Positions 8,899 through 21,711 of a stretch of DNA of 64,000 bases are shown here, one piece after another (the stretch's first letter is position 1; every line of letters starts with the position of its first letter). The DNA comes from a bacterium (GTDB lineage Bacteria; Pseudomonadota; Alphaproteobacteria; Rhodobacterales; Rhodobacteraceae): contig WGOE01000002.1 in NCBI GenBank assembly GCA_016124195.1, positions 124,001 through 188,000 on the forward strand, in the 5' to 3' direction. Both the position numbers and the translations under genes were made by a program. The notes below the pieces were generated by a model. That model was not told the DNA's origin and ran no database searches. It saw only the letters and a program-made list of their open reading frames with translations.

Positions 8899-8917
8899 TC
8901 CCCCAATCACTGGGGGA
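8899..8917 (-). promoter_or_regulatory. Hairpin sequestering the ribosome binding site of the 7869-8891 gene
   Basis: On the transcript TCCCCCA and TGGGGGA form a perfect 7-bp stem with a five-base loop. The 3' arm is the Shine-Dalgarno sequence, seven bases before the ATG, so folding should block initiation. This could be a translational switch or simply a weak leader. Confidence 0.45.
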
Positions 8918-8957
8918 ATCATGAATCAAGATTGTTTCCGAGTAAAGCGATAATCCC

Positions 8958-9590
8958 TTATTTGGTGCCGAACATGCGGTCTCCCGCATCCCCTAGTCCC
9001 GGGACAATATATCCATGTTCATTGAGGTGACTGTCCACAGATGCTGTGACGATCTGCACGTCGGGATGCACCTCGTTCATGTGCTTGATGCCTTCGGGCG
9101 CGGCCAGCAGGCACAGGAAGCGGATGTTCTTCGCCCCCGATTGTTTCAAAAGCGTCACCGCCGCCGCACTGGAATTTCCGGTGGCGAGCATCGGGTCGAC
9201 GACGATGCAGATGCGCTCGTCCAAGTGGTCGGGCACCTTGTAATAGTATTGGACCGGCTGCAGCGTCTCGTGGTCGCGGTAAAGGCCGACAAAGCCCACG
9301 CGCGCGGCCGGGATCAGTTCCAAGATCCCGTCCAGAAGCCCGTTGCCGGCCCGCAGGATCGAGATCAGCGCCAGTTTCTTGCCGTCGATTGCCGGCGCGT
9401 CCATCGGGCAGATCGGCGTTTCGATCCGCTTGGTCGTCATCGGCAGTTCGCGGGTGACTTCATAGGCCAGAAGCAGGCTGATCTCGCGCAAGAGTTGGCG
9501 GAATGAGGCGGTCGAGGTGTCTTTCTCGCGCATCAGGGTCAGCTTGTGCTGCACCAGCGGGTGGCTCACGACAGTCAGGTTCTCAAACAC
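8958..9590 (-). CDS. upp: Uracil phosphoribosyltransferase
   Basis: It converts uracil and PRPP to UMP. With the GTG at 9590 the protein is 210 residues ([17 protein letters not shown]), exactly the family norm; the upstream ATG would add 21 unrelated residues. The PRPP-binding loop is [12 protein letters not shown], and the uracil-binding C-terminus ends [17 protein letters not shown]. The start overlaps the add stop by eight bases, so the two are translationally coupled. It is the last gene of the salvage operon. Confidence 0.96.
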   Translation of the reverse strand: MFENLTVVSHPLVQHKLTLMREKDTSTASFRQLLREISLLLAYEVTRELPMTTKRIETPICPMDAPAIDGKKLALISILRAGNGLLDGILELIPAARVGFVGLYRDHETLQPVQYYYKVPDHLDERICIVVDPMLATGNSSAAAVTLLKQSGAKNIRFLCLLAAPEGIKHMNEVHPDVQIVTASVDSHLNEHGYIVPGLGDAGDRMFGTK

Positions 9591-10560
9591 TTGCAGCCTC
9601 CAGCAACTTTCCGATCCTGTCCTTGGTATCCTTGTCGCAGAAGGCGGCGTCAAGCGCGGTCCGGTTCAAGGTGGCAAAGACGCCGGCATCCCAGTCGAAG
9701 GCGTCATGCAGCCTTTCGTATTCGCGGGTCAGCGTGGTGTGAAAGAAGGGCGGATCGTCGGTCGAGACGGTGACCTTGACACCCCTGTCATAAAGCTTGC
9801 CGATCGGATGCATGCGAAAATCGGGATAAAGGCCAAGCGCCACGTTGGAGCCGGGGCAGCATTCCAGCACCGTGCCACGTTCGGCCAGTTCATCGACCAG
9901 CGCCAGATCCTCGATGGCGCGGATGCCGTGTCCGATGCGCAGGGCGCCAAGCGCCAGGGCGTCGCGCACCTCGGAGGGCCCGCGCCATTCGCCGGCATGC
10001 ATGGTGGGCTTCAGGCCCGCCTCGCGCGCCGCGTCGAAGGCCCAGGCAAAGTCCTTGAGCTTGCCCATGGTCTCGGCCCCGCCGATGCCAATGCCCACCA
10101 CGAAGTCCCCGGCGGTCTCGGCGGCGCAGAGAGCTGTCTGGCGCGCCTTGTCGGGGCCGAAGTGGCGCACGATGGTGGCCACGGCCTTCATGGTGATGCC
10201 GGCCTCGTGCTGAAGCACATCGGCCGTTTCGCGGATGGCGGTCAGATATTCGCGCCAGGCCCCGGGGTCGCGGCCGCCGCAGAAATCGGGGCAAAGGAAG
10301 ATCTCGGTATAGATCACCCCGTTTTCGGCCTGCGCCTCCAGCACGGCGCGGGTCAGGCGCTGGTAATCCTCTGGCCGGGTCAGGGTGGTGCAGGCGGCTT
10401 CATAGACCTTGAGGAATTCCGCAAAGCCCCTGTAGCGATAGCTGCCGTCGGGCGCAAAGATCCCGGCGATGTCGATGTGCTTTTCCCTGGCGAGGCCCGC
10501 GATGAACCTCGGCGGGGCCGCGCCTTCCAGATGCAGGTGAAGTTCCAGTTTGGGCGTCAT
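9583..10560 (-). CDS. add: Adenosine deaminase
   Basis: It deaminates adenosine and deoxyadenosine to (deoxy)inosine using a catalytic zinc. The 325-residue TIM-barrel protein shows the metal ligands HLHLEG near residue 8, HAGE near 195, the acid/base region IGHG, and the STDDP motif near 275. It lies 35 bases after deoB and overlaps upp. A deamination step beside thymidine phosphorylase and phosphopentomutase fits a nucleoside catabolic and salvage operon. Confidence 0.95.
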   Translation of the reverse strand: MTPKLELHLHLEGAAPPRFIAGLAREKHIDIAGIFAPDGSYRYRGFAEFLKVYEAACTTLTRPEDYQRLTRAVLEAQAENGVIYTEIFLCPDFCGGRDPGAWREYLTAIRETADVLQHEAGITMKAVATIVRHFGPDKARQTALCAAETAGDFVVGIGIGGAETMGKLKDFAWAFDAAREAGLKPTMHAGEWRGPSEVRDALALGALRIGHGIRAIEDLALVDELAERGTVLECCPGSNVALGLYPDFRMHPIGKLYDRGVKVTVSTDDPPFFHTTLTREYERLHDAFDWDAGVFATLNRTALDAAFCDKDTKDRIGKLLEAASV

Positions 10561-10595
10561 CGGGGCACCTCAGGAAGGGATGTATCGGCGGACGG

Positions 10596-11804
10596 TCACA
10601 GGAAGGACTTTCCGCTGCCCTGGCCCGGCACGCCAAGATGTGCCGCGACCGAGGCCGCAACATCGGTGAAGGCACAAAGCCCGAGGCTGCCGCGGCCCGC
10701 CCCGGCGCAAAGGACGGGCACCCTTTCGCGCGTGTGTTCGGTGCCGGTCCAGGTCGGGTCATTGCCGTGATCGGCGGTGAAGATGGCCAGATCGCCGGGC
10801 CGCAGCCGTGACAGGAAGCGCCCGGCGCTGGCATCGAACCATTCCAACGCCCGGGCATAGCCCGCCACATCGCGCGGATGGCCATAAAGGCTGTCGAATT
10901 CGACGAAGTTGGCGAAGGTCAGGCTTCCGGGTTCGGCCTCGACCGCCAGCCGGTCAAGGTGATCAAAAAGATCGGCGTCGTTCTGGCCCTTCCAGAGATG
11001 GCCGATCCCGCGCATCGAGAAGATGTCGCCGATCTTGCCCACCGCATGGGTGGTGCGCCCGGCCTCGGCCACCCAGTCGAGCAGCGTGGGCGCCGGGGGG
11101 GCAATGGCGTAATCGTGCCGGTTGGCGGTGCGGCGGAAATTGTCAGCCGTGCCGATGAAGGGGCGGGCGATGACGCGACCGACCCTCATCGCATGCAGAT
11201 GCGGGGCCAGGTCGCTGCACAGCGTCAACAGCCGGTCGAGGCCGAAGCTTTCCTCGTGCGCCGCAATCTGAAACACGCTGTCGGCCGAGGTATAGCAGAT
11301 CGGCCAGCCGGTGCGCTGGTGTTCGGCAAAGTGCCTTGCGATGATCGGCATGCCCGAGGCGTGGCAGTTGCCCAGGATGCCCTCGGTCCCGGCCAGCTGG
11401 CAGACCAGCGCGGTCAGGTCGGGTGGAAAGGCGGGCACCGTGTCGGGAAAATAGGTCCAGTCCCACGGCACCGGAACCCCGGCCAGTTCCCAATGGCCCG
11501 AGGGCGTGTCCTTGCCGCGGCTGACCTCCTCGGCAGCGCCCCAGAGGCCTTGCGGATTTGCGCCAAGCCCGGGCGCAACGAGCCCGCTGGACAGCGTGAT
11601 CGCGGCCCCCAGCCCAAGCGCATCCAGATTGGGCATGCGCAGCGGGCCGGACCGGCCCTGATCGGCCCGCCCCTCGGCACAGGCCAGCGCGATATGGCCC
11701 AGCGTATTGCTGCCCGCATCGCCATAGGCAGCGGCATCGGGCGCGCCGCCGCAGCCCACGGAATCCATCACGATCAGAAAAGCCCTGCGGTCGGCTGGTG
11801 CCAT
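10596..11804 (-). CDS. deoB: Phosphopentomutase
   Basis: It interconverts (deoxy)ribose 1- and 5-phosphate, feeding sugar from nucleoside phosphorolysis into central metabolism. The protein has 402 residues and belongs to the alkaline-phosphatase-like metalloenzymes. Motifs are IVMDSVGCGGAPDA at the N-terminus, GKDTPSGHWE with the phosphorylated Thr, and TADHGNDPT near the C-terminus. The ATG at 11804 shares one base with the deoA stop (TGATG). Confidence 0.96.
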   Translation of the reverse strand: MAPADRRAFLIVMDSVGCGGAPDAAAYGDAGSNTLGHIALACAEGRADQGRSGPLRMPNLDALGLGAAITLSSGLVAPGLGANPQGLWGAAEEVSRGKDTPSGHWELAGVPVPWDWTYFPDTVPAFPPDLTALVCQLAGTEGILGNCHASGMPIIARHFAEHQRTGWPICYTSADSVFQIAAHEESFGLDRLLTLCSDLAPHLHAMRVGRVIARPFIGTADNFRRTANRHDYAIAPPAPTLLDWVAEAGRTTHAVGKIGDIFSMRGIGHLWKGQNDADLFDHLDRLAVEAEPGSLTFANFVEFDSLYGHPRDVAGYARALEWFDASAGRFLSRLRPGDLAIFTADHGNDPTWTGTEHTRERVPVLCAGAGRGSLGLCAFTDVAASVAAHLGVPGQGSGKSFL

Positions 11805-13111
11805 CACGCGATCCTTTTGAGAACAAGAGAGGGGTCCTCGGGCGCGGGGTCGCCAAGGACATAGGCGGCCTGGATGGCGCGGATCGCCTCTTCTGCCTGC
11901 GCTTCGGTCGCGGCATGGACCATGCACAGGGGATCGCCCGGACCGATGCTTTCGCCAATCCCGGCCAGGTCGGACAGCCCGACCGAGGGGTTGATCTTGT
12001 CGCCCTCGCGCTGGCGTCCACCGCCAAGGCGTACCACGACCAGCCCAAGCGCCTCGCCGTCGATGGCCTGCACGAAGCCGTCCTGCAGGCAGGGCACCTC
12101 GCGGATCACGGTGGCGGCGGGCAGCCGGTCGGGCCAGCGGTCCACGAAATCGGCTGGCCCGCCCTGTGAGGCGATCATGCGGCCGAAACTTTCGGCGGCG
12201 GCCCCGGATTCCAGCGCCTGCGCCATGCGGCCTTCGCCATCGAGCGCGTCATCGGCGATGCCGCCCATGGCCAGGACCTCGCCGCCCAAAGCGACCGTCA
12301 GATCCCAGAGTGCCGCATTGACCGAAGTGCCGGTCAGCGTCTCCATCACTTCGGTCACCTCCAGCGCGTTGCCCGCCGCGGTGGCGAGCGGCTGGCTCAT
12401 GTCGGTCACCAGCGCCGAGGTCATGCAGCCGGCCCCCTGTGCGGTCGTCACAAGGGCGCGGGCCAGCGCCTCTGCCTCAGCGAGCGTCTTCATGAAGGCG
12501 CCAGAGCCGCATTTCACATCCAGAACCAGCGCCTCCAGCCCGGCGGCGAGTTTTTTCGACAGGATCGAGGCGGTGATGAGGTCGATCGATTCCACCGTGC
12601 CCGTGACATCGCGGATCGCATAGAGCCTGCGGTCGGCGGGGGCGATCTCGGCGCTGGCCGAAACGATGGCGCAGCGCACTTCCCGCATCTGGCGGCGCAG
12701 GTGGTCTTCGGTCAGGCCGGTGCGCAGGCCGGGGATCGCTTCAAGCTTGTCCAGCGTGCCGCCGGTGTGGCCCAGCCCGCGGCCCGAGATCATCGGCACA
12801 TAGGCCCCGCAGGCGGCCAGGGCGGGCGCCAGCAGCAGCGACACGCAATCGCCGATCCCGCCGGTCGAATGCTTGTCCAGAACCGGGCCGGGCAGGTCCC
12901 ATTTGAGGACCTGTCCGCTGTCGCGCATCGCCAGGGTCAGGGCCACGCGGCCTTGTTCGCCAAGGCCCTTCAGCAGCACCGCCATGGCAAATGCGCCGGC
13001 CTGCGCGTTGCTGACCGCCCCTGAGGCGAGGCCCATGGCGAACCAGCCAAGCTCTGCGGCCGAAGGCGTGCCGCCGTCCCGGATCCGGGCGATGATCGCG
13101 CGGGCATCCAT
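11804..13111 (-). CDS. deoA: Thymidine phosphorylase
   Basis: It splits thymidine and deoxyuridine with phosphate to the base and deoxyribose 1-phosphate. The 435-residue length and the phosphate-binding signature DKHSTGGIGD (about residues 79-88) are typical of the family, as is SGRGLGHTGGTLDKLE. The C-terminal domain is the usual alpha/beta lid. Start and stop overlap cdd and deoB by one base each, which indicates tight translational coupling. It provides the substrate of DeoB. Confidence 0.96.
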   Translation of the reverse strand: MDARAIIARIRDGGTPSAAELGWFAMGLASGAVSNAQAGAFAMAVLLKGLGEQGRVALTLAMRDSGQVLKWDLPGPVLDKHSTGGIGDCVSLLLAPALAACGAYVPMISGRGLGHTGGTLDKLEAIPGLRTGLTEDHLRRQMREVRCAIVSASAEIAPADRRLYAIRDVTGTVESIDLITASILSKKLAAGLEALVLDVKCGSGAFMKTLAEAEALARALVTTAQGAGCMTSALVTDMSQPLATAAGNALEVTEVMETLTGTSVNAALWDLTVALGGEVLAMGGIADDALDGEGRMAQALESGAAAESFGRMIASQGGPADFVDRWPDRLPAATVIREVPCLQDGFVQAIDGEALGLVVVRLGGGRQREGDKINPSVGLSDLAGIGESIGPGDPLCMVHAATEAQAEEAIRAIQAAYVLGDPAPEDPSLVLKRIA

Positions 13112-13536
13112 CAGCGGTCGGCCTTGGCGCCAGGTTCTGCGTCAGGCTCTGTGCGCGCCATGTGCGCGGCGGTGAAGACACCCGGCAAAAGCTCGGCCAC
13201 CGTCATCACCTTTTGCTGGCCATCCGTGGTGCAGAGCGTCACCTTGACCTCAGGTGCGGCAAATTCAGCGATCTTCTGGCGGCAACCGCCGCAGGGCGGC
13301 ACCGGGGCGGGACTGTCGGCGATGACGAGGATCTCGGCGATCCGCGTCTCGCCGGCGGCGACCATGGCGGCGATGGCACCGGCCTCGGCGCAAGTGCCCT
13401 CGGGATAGGCGACATTCTCGACATTGCAGCCGACATGGGTGGCGCCCGAAGCGGTGCGGATCGCGGCGCCGACCTGAAAGCGGGAATAGGGGGCATAGGC
13501 GCGGGTGCGCACCTCGGTGGCGAGTTGCAGAAGCAT
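13111..13536 (-). CDS. cdd: Cytidine deaminase
   Basis: It deaminates cytidine and deoxycytidine to (deoxy)uridine. The 141-residue protein is the small homotetrameric type, with zinc ligands and catalytic Glu in GTCAEAGA and PCGGCRQ. The start is preceded by AAGGAG. It is the first gene of the operon cdd-deoA-deoB-add-upp, so the promoter should lie in 13537-13664. Its C-terminal tail (ARTEPDAEPGAKADR) is longer and more charged than usual. Confidence 0.95.
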   Translation of the reverse strand: MLLQLATEVRTRAYAPYSRFQVGAAIRTASGATHVGCNVENVAYPEGTCAEAGAIAAMVAAGETRIAEILVIADSPAPVPPCGGCRQKIAEFAAPEVKVTLCTTDGQQKVMTVAELLPGVFTAAHMARTEPDAEPGAKADR

Positions 13537-13664
13537 GAGGACTCCTTGTGTCTCTGGCTCTTGACCGTCTGGACAGGAAGTGTGGGCCGATTGCGTCCGG
13601 CTTGCAAGCGGTGCGCTGGGTCAGAGGCGACAGTGCGCGGAGCCGGCCGGAGGCGGCGGGGATT

Positions 13665-13707
13665 TCACAGCCCCGCCCCCCCATGGAGGTATTTGACCCG
13701 GAATTAA
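13665..13707. repeat. Gene-end module: hairpin plus GGAGGTATTTG tail
   Basis: GGCGGGG (13665-13671) pairs with CCCCGCC (13681-13687) around a loop containing TTCAC. It is followed by CCCCATGGAGGTATTTGACC and an AT-rich end. The same plan recurs at 23085, 25475 and 62186. It lies just past the stop of the cupin gene and may terminate it. Confidence 0.55.
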
Positions 13708-13708
13708 A

Positions 13709-14821
13709 TCAGAGCGTGGTGGTGGCAAAGGCACCGGGCAGCGCCACTTCGACGAGGCAGAGGTCGGGCGTCGTCTCGGCGTAGCGCGTGGCCATGCCGG
13801 GCGGGATGACGAAGGCATCGCCGGGCGAGAGGCGATAGGGCTCCTTGCCCTCGCCCTCGAGCGTCATCTCTCCCGACATGACGAAGGTGAAAAGGATGTC
13901 GCCATCGTGTTTCGTCCAGGGCGCGGGATTTTTCGCAGAAAAATCGTGGCGGATCGGGCGTGCGACCATGACCGAGGCGACGCCTTTGGTATTGGCGTTG
14001 ATCGTGGTGTCGCGCGCCTCGAATCCCGGGATGCGGAATGGCGCGAAGCTGCCGGTGGCGCCGATGTTGTGGACAAAGCGCTGGCCGTCCCATTCGCGGT
14101 CGGGGTTGACCGACCCATTGGGCAGGGTCATGTCGTGGTCGATCTCGGTGATGTGTTCGGCCGGCACGCCGATTTCAAGCACTTCGATGCCATCGCCGGA
14201 TTCCAGCACGCGGTGGCGAATGGTGGGCGGCTGGATGAAGCAGTCGCCGGCATGCAGCCGGCGGATGCCACCCTGATCCTCGTAAAGCACATCGACCCAG
14301 CCCGTGAGGCAGAAGATCAGCTGGAAGCCGACCTTGTGGAAATGCACCATGTCGGGAACCTTGCCATCGGGCACGCGGATGTGACTGGCGATCATCGCCC
14401 CGCCCAGCCGGCTGGGCACTAGGTCGCGGTACATCATCCCGGCGCGCCCGATCACCCAGGGCGCCTGATCGGCCAGGCGGCGCACGACGAAGGCATGTTC
14501 CGTCTTCGGCATGACCAAGGGCGGGTTAAGCTCGTCCAGCTCGACCCGCGTCCCGCCCGGAGAGGCAAGCTCCTGTTTTCCATCGGCTATCGTGGCCCAG
14601 TCGTCCCGCAGGATGCGGATCAGACCCGGCGCCGTTGCAGCCTCGGCATCCAGCCGCAGCCGCAGCCCGTGCCCCGAGATCACCGCCACCGAAGGGTTGT
14701 CGGCGGGGTAGATCATGTCCAGCCGCATCCCCAGCGTCCTGGTGAAAAAGGGCAGGTCGCCGCGCAGGTCTGTGGTGGGCAGCAGGATTTCGGCACGGGT
14801 TTCGGGGTGGGTTTGGGGCAT
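13709..14821 (-). CDS. VOC-like domain fused to a bicupin
   Basis: The protein has 370 residues. Residues 8-115 resemble a glyoxalase/VOC fold (ILLPTTDLRGDLPFFTRTLG). Two cupin domains follow, the first around 155-250 (FHKVGFQLIFCLTGWVDV, then AGDCFIQPPTIRHRV) and the second around 290-365 (FVMSGEMTLEG, then PGDAFVIPPGMATRY). Many cupins bind a metal and act as dioxygenases or sugar-binding proteins; no substrate can be assigned here. Codons for HDFSAKN contain a 23-base palindromic sequence that is also found between tdk and the EamA gene. It is divergent from maeB. Confidence 0.75.
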   Translation of the reverse strand: MPQTHPETRAEILLPTTDLRGDLPFFTRTLGMRLDMIYPADNPSVAVISGHGLRLRLDAEAATAPGLIRILRDDWATIADGKQELASPGGTRVELDELNPPLVMPKTEHAFVVRRLADQAPWVIGRAGMMYRDLVPSRLGGAMIASHIRVPDGKVPDMVHFHKVGFQLIFCLTGWVDVLYEDQGGIRRLHAGDCFIQPPTIRHRVLESGDGIEVLEIGVPAEHITEIDHDMTLPNGSVNPDREWDGQRFVHNIGATGSFAPFRIPGFEARDTTINANTKGVASVMVARPIRHDFSAKNPAPWTKHDGDILFTFVMSGEMTLEGEGKEPYRLSPGDAFVIPPGMATRYAETTPDLCLVEVALPGAFATTTL

Positions 14822-14961
14822 GGCATTCTCTCGTTCTTTCGGCCATGGTGGCGCCGAGACCGGCGATTTGCAAGAAGCGCCGGAAAGAGATGCAGGAAAC
14901 CTTCGGCTTGGCGGATGGCTCTGTCCGGGCAAGGGTGCACGGACAGGGCGAGGAGACGGAC

Positions 14962-17241
14962 ATGACCGAAGCGCGGGCGGACAATGCGCGGCAGGCGGCA
15001 CTGGACTATCACGAATTTCCCAAACCCGGGAAGCTCGAGATCCGCGCCACCAAACCGCTGGCCAATGGCAAGGATCTGGCCCGGGCCTATAGTCCCGGCG
15101 TGGCCGAAGCCTGTCTTGAGATCAAGGCCGATCCGGCGACCGCCAGCCGCTACACCTCGCGCGGCAATCTAGTGGGCGTCGTCTCCAATGGCACGGCGGT
15201 TCTGGGTCTGGGCAACATCGGCGCCCTCGCCTCGAAACCGGTGATGGAAGGCAAGGCGGTCCTGTTCAAGAAATTCGCCAACATCGACTGTTTCGACATC
15301 GAGCTGAACGAGCCCGACCCGGTGAAGCTGGCCGATATCGTCTGCGCGCTGGAGCCGACTTTCGGCGCCATCAACCTTGAGGACATCAAGGCGCCCGACT
15401 GTTTCATCGTCGAAAGGCTCTGTCGCGAGCGGATGAAGATTCCGGTCTTTCACGACGACCAGCACGGCACGGCCATCGTGGTGGGGGCTGCGGCCACCAA
15501 TGCGCTTCTGGTGGCGGGCAAGCGGTTCGACGAGATCAAGGTCGTCTCCACCGGGGGCGGCGCCGCCGGGATCGCCTGCCTCAACATGCTGCTGAAACTG
15601 GGGCTCAAGCGCGAGAATGTCTGGCTGTGCGATCTGGCCGGGCTGGTGTTCAACGGCCGCATCGAACAGATGTCCGAACAGAAGGCGGCCTTTGCACAGG
15701 GCACAGAGCCTGCCACGCTGGCCGATGTGATCGACGGGGCGGATCTGTTCCTGGGCCTGTCCGGGCCGGGCGTGCTGACCCAGGACATGGTCCGGCGCAT
15801 GGCGCCCAAGCCGATCATCTTCGCGCTGGCCAATCCCTCGCCCGAGATCCTGCCCGATCTTGTCCGCGAGGTGGCCCCCGATGCGATCATCGCCACCGGG
15901 CGCAGCGACTTTCCCAATCAGGTCAACAACGTGCTGTGCTTCCCCTTCATCTTTCGCGGGGCGCTGGACGTGGGCGCCACCACGATCAACGACGAGATGG
16001 AACTGGCCTGCATCGAGGGTATCGCAGCGCTCGCCCGCGCCACCACCAGTGCCGAGGCCGCCGCCGCCTATGCCGGGGAAAAGCTGACCTTCGGCGCCGA
16101 TTACCTGATCCCCAAGCCCTTCGACCCCCGGCTGATTGGCGTCGTGGCCCATGCCGTGGCCAAGGCCGCGATGGAGACCGGCGTCGCCTCGCGTCCGATC
16201 GAGGATCTGACCGCCTACCGCGAAAAGCTGGACGGCTCGGTCTTCAAATCCGCCCTGCTGATGCGGCCGGTGTTCGAAGTGGCGCGGCAATCCTCGCGCA
16301 GGATCATCTTTGCCGAGGGGGAGGATGAGCGGGTCCTGCGCGCGGCCAGCGCCATGCTGGAAGAGATGACGATCAAGCCGATCCTGATCGGCCGCCCCGA
16401 TGTGATCTGGACGCGGTGCGAAAGGATCGGCCTGACGATCCGGCCGGAACGCGATTTCGAGGTGGTGAACCCCGAAAGCGACAACCGCTACCGTGACTAT
16501 TGGTCAAGCTATCACCAACTGCTGGAACGTCAGGGTGTCACGCCCGATACGGCGCGGGCGGTGCTGCGCACCAACACCACCGCCATCGCCGCGATTGCGG
16601 TGCATCGCGGCGATGCCGACAGCCTGATCTGCGGCGTCTTCGGGCAGTATCTCGGCCATCTGACCGATGTGCGTCAGGTTCTGGCGCGCGGCGGCAAGCA
16701 TCCGGTGGGCGCCCTGTCGCTGATGATCCTGGAAGACGGGCCGATGTTCGTGGCCGACACCCAGGTCAACGCCATTCCCACGCCCGAACAGATCGCCCTT
16801 GCCACGATCGGTGCCGTGCGCCACGCGCGGCGCTTTGGCGTGCAGCCCAAGGTGGCGCTCTGCTCGCATTCCAACTTCGGCAACCTCGACAGCGACTCGG
16901 GCCGCCGGATGCGTGCCGCGATGGAGCTGCTGGATCAGCGCGATGTCGATTTCGAATACGAGGGCGAGATGAGTCTCGATGCCGCGCTCGACCCCGAACT
17001 GCGCGACCGGATCTTTCCGAACTCGCGGCTGAAGGGCCATGCCAATATCCTGATGTTCGCCTATACCGATGCGGCCAACACGGCGCGCAACATGATGAAG
17101 ATGAAGGCCGGCGGGCTTGAGGTCGGCCCGATCCTGATGGGCATGGGCAACCGGGCGCATATCGTGACACCGTCGATCACGGTGCGCGGCCTCTTGAACG
17201 TCTCGGCGTTGGCTGGCGCACCGGTCGGCCATTACGGTTGA
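14962..17241 (+). CDS. maeB: NADP-dependent malic enzyme with phosphotransacetylase-like domain
   Basis: It oxidatively decarboxylates malate to pyruvate, making NADPH. The 759-residue protein has the long MaeB form: malic enzyme domains to about residue 430 ([24 protein letters not shown], and the nucleotide-binding [12 protein letters not shown]), then a phosphate acetyl/butyryl-transferase-like domain (about 440-755) that is usually regulatory and senses acetyl-CoA. The ATG at 14962 has AGGAGA five bases upstream. It is divergent from the VOC-cupin gene. Confidence 0.95.
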   Translation: MTEARADNARQAALDYHEFPKPGKLEIRATKPLANGKDLARAYSPGVAEACLEIKADPATASRYTSRGNLVGVVSNGTAVLGLGNIGALASKPVMEGKAVLFKKFANIDCFDIELNEPDPVKLADIVCALEPTFGAINLEDIKAPDCFIVERLCRERMKIPVFHDDQHGTAIVVGAAATNALLVAGKRFDEIKVVSTGGGAAGIACLNMLLKLGLKRENVWLCDLAGLVFNGRIEQMSEQKAAFAQGTEPATLADVIDGADLFLGLSGPGVLTQDMVRRMAPKPIIFALANPSPEILPDLVREVAPDAIIATGRSDFPNQVNNVLCFPFIFRGALDVGATTINDEMELACIEGIAALARATTSAEAAAAYAGEKLTFGADYLIPKPFDPRLIGVVAHAVAKAAMETGVASRPIEDLTAYREKLDGSVFKSALLMRPVFEVARQSSRRIIFAEGEDERVLRAASAMLEEMTIKPILIGRPDVIWTRCERIGLTIRPERDFEVVNPESDNRYRDYWSSYHQLLERQGVTPDTARAVLRTNTTAIAAIAVHRGDADSLICGVFGQYLGHLTDVRQVLARGGKHPVGALSLMILEDGPMFVADTQVNAIPTPEQIALATIGAVRHARRFGVQPKVALCSHSNFGNLDSDSGRRMRAAMELLDQRDVDFEYEGEMSLDAALDPELRDRIFPNSRLKGHANILMFAYTDAANTARNMMKMKAGGLEVGPILMGMGNRAHIVTPSITVRGLLNVSALAGAPVGHYG

Positions 17242-17349
17242 CCCCGGCTGGACATTGACGGGCAATGGCGTAACCTTTGCGAGAAAGCTTTGGTGCGCCG
17301 GTCCGCTGGCCTGTGGAAAGCCGGGCCGCGGGACAAGGATGGGCTCTGC

Positions 17350-17742
17350 TTGACCGACGACGACATGGATCAGATCTTCGCCCTTCCCTCGGGTCTGGAC
17401 GAGACGACTCTGCCGGACCTTCTGGCCCTGGCAGGGCCGTCGGACGGGCCCGAACTGATGCGCCGCCTGATCGACGACATCGGACGGGTCTCGGCGGGGC
17501 TGGCCGCGGCCCTCGCCGTCGATGACCACGTGGCGCTGCGCTGGCACAGCCATGTCCTCTTGGCGATTGCGGGAACGGTGGGTGCGCCGCGGGCCTATGC
17601 GCTGGCCAAAAGGCTCAACCTGCGCGCCAAGGAAGAGGCCTGCGTGGCGACGGATCCCGCCTCTGTCGAACTGATGACCGATCTGGAGAAGGTGATCCTG
17701 CGCCTGCGCCAGATTTCCGTTGAAATGGGGATGGCCCGATAA
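17350..17742 (+). CDS. HPt-like phosphotransfer protein (LuxU-like position)
   Basis: The small all-helical protein has about 130 residues. The segment H-VLLAIAGTVGA (His68 counted from the TTG at 17350) aligns with the HPt consensus HxLKGSAxxxGA; the His, Leu, Ala and GA are kept, while the usual Lys-Gly-Ser is Leu-Ala-Ile. It probably carries a phosphoryl group between a hybrid kinase and the response regulator whose ATG directly follows its stop. The start is uncertain: TTG 17350 has AAGGA ten bases upstream, ATG 17365 has no ribosome site, and a GTG at 17290 is also open. Confidence 0.65.
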   Translation: MTDDDMDQIFALPSGLDETTLPDLLALAGPSDGPELMRRLIDDIGRVSAGLAAALAVDDHVALRWHSHVLLAIAGTVGAPRAYALAKRLNLRAKEEACVATDPASVELMTDLEKVILRLRQISVEMGMAR

Positions 17743-19100
17743 ATGGCTCCGCCACGCGGCAAACCGGTGAATGTGCTGCTGATCGAGGACACGCCCTCGT
17801 TGCAGCTGATCTATCGCTCTGTCCTGACCGGGGCGGGGCATGAGGTGCGCGTGGCAGGTACCGCGCGCGAGGGTCTGGCCGATTTCGTCCAATATGGCGC
17901 GCAGGTCGTTCTGCTGGACCTTGGCCTGCCCGACCGCGACGGGCTGGACCTGATGGCCGAGATGATGGCCCTGCGGCCCGACACCAAGGTCATCATCATC
18001 ACGGCCAACGGCTCGATCAACAAGGCGGTCGACGCGATGCGGGCCGGTGCGCATGAATTTCTGGTCAAGCCCTTCGACGAGGGGCGCTTTCTCAGCGCCG
18101 TGGGCAATGCGCTGGAACGGCCCGCCCCGCGCCGGCGCGGCCCGCCCGATGCCCGGCAAGGGCCGGTCGGCTTCATCGGCTCGTCCGAGGCGATGAACCG
18201 CATCCATGCCAAGATCAATTCGGTCGCGAATTCGATGGCCACGGTCTTCATCACAGGCGAAAGCGGAACGGGCAAGGAATTGTGCGCGCTGGCCGTCCAT
18301 GACAACTCGCCGCGCAGCAAGGGTCCGTTCATCGCGCTCAATTGCGGGGCCATCCCGCATGATCTCTTGGAATCCGAGGTGTTCGGCCATGTGAAGGGGT
18401 CCTTCACCGGCGCTGTGTCCGACAAGCCGGGCGCCGCGGCCGCGGCCGATGGCGGCACGCTGTTTCTGGACGAAATCTGCGAGATGGCGCCGGCGCTGCA
18501 GACCAAGCTCCTGCGCTTTCTGCAGACCTCGACCGTGCTGCCGGTGGGTGCGACGCGGCCCATCAAGGTCAATGTGCGCATCGTCTGCGCCACCAACCGC
18601 GACCCGTTGGAGGCCGTGCGGCGCGGCCAGTTCCGCGAGGATCTGTATTACCGGCTGTTTGTGGTGCCGATCCACATGCCGCCCTTGCGCGAACGTGGCG
18701 ACGATGTGATCGAGATCGCCGAGGCGGCGCTCGCCCGCTATGCCGAGGAAGAGGGCCGCCAGTTCGACGGCCTGTCCGAGGATGTGGCCGATCTGTTCCG
18801 CCGTCTGCCCTGGCCGGGCAATGTGCGGCAGGTTCTCAACGTCATCCGCAACGTCGTGGTGCTGAACTCGGGCGGCCTTGTGACGACCGAGATGCTTCCG
18901 GCCGATGTGATGCGCCTGGCCGAGGGTGCCGCGGCCGCCCCGCAGCCCAACCCGCTGCCCGCCGCCGAACCGCAAGTCGAAGGGCTGCTGGGCCTGCCGC
19001 TGGCCGAGGTCGAACGCATCATCGTGATGGCGACGCTCGACCGCTTTGCCGGGTCGGTGCCCAAGGCGGCGCGGGTGCTGGACCTGTCGCCCTCGACGCT

Positions 19101-21662
<2,562 letters not shown>

Positions 21663-21711
21663 GGCGCGGTCTCCGTCGGCGGATCGGTCCAGGTCTGCGA
21701 CCTGACCCAGC

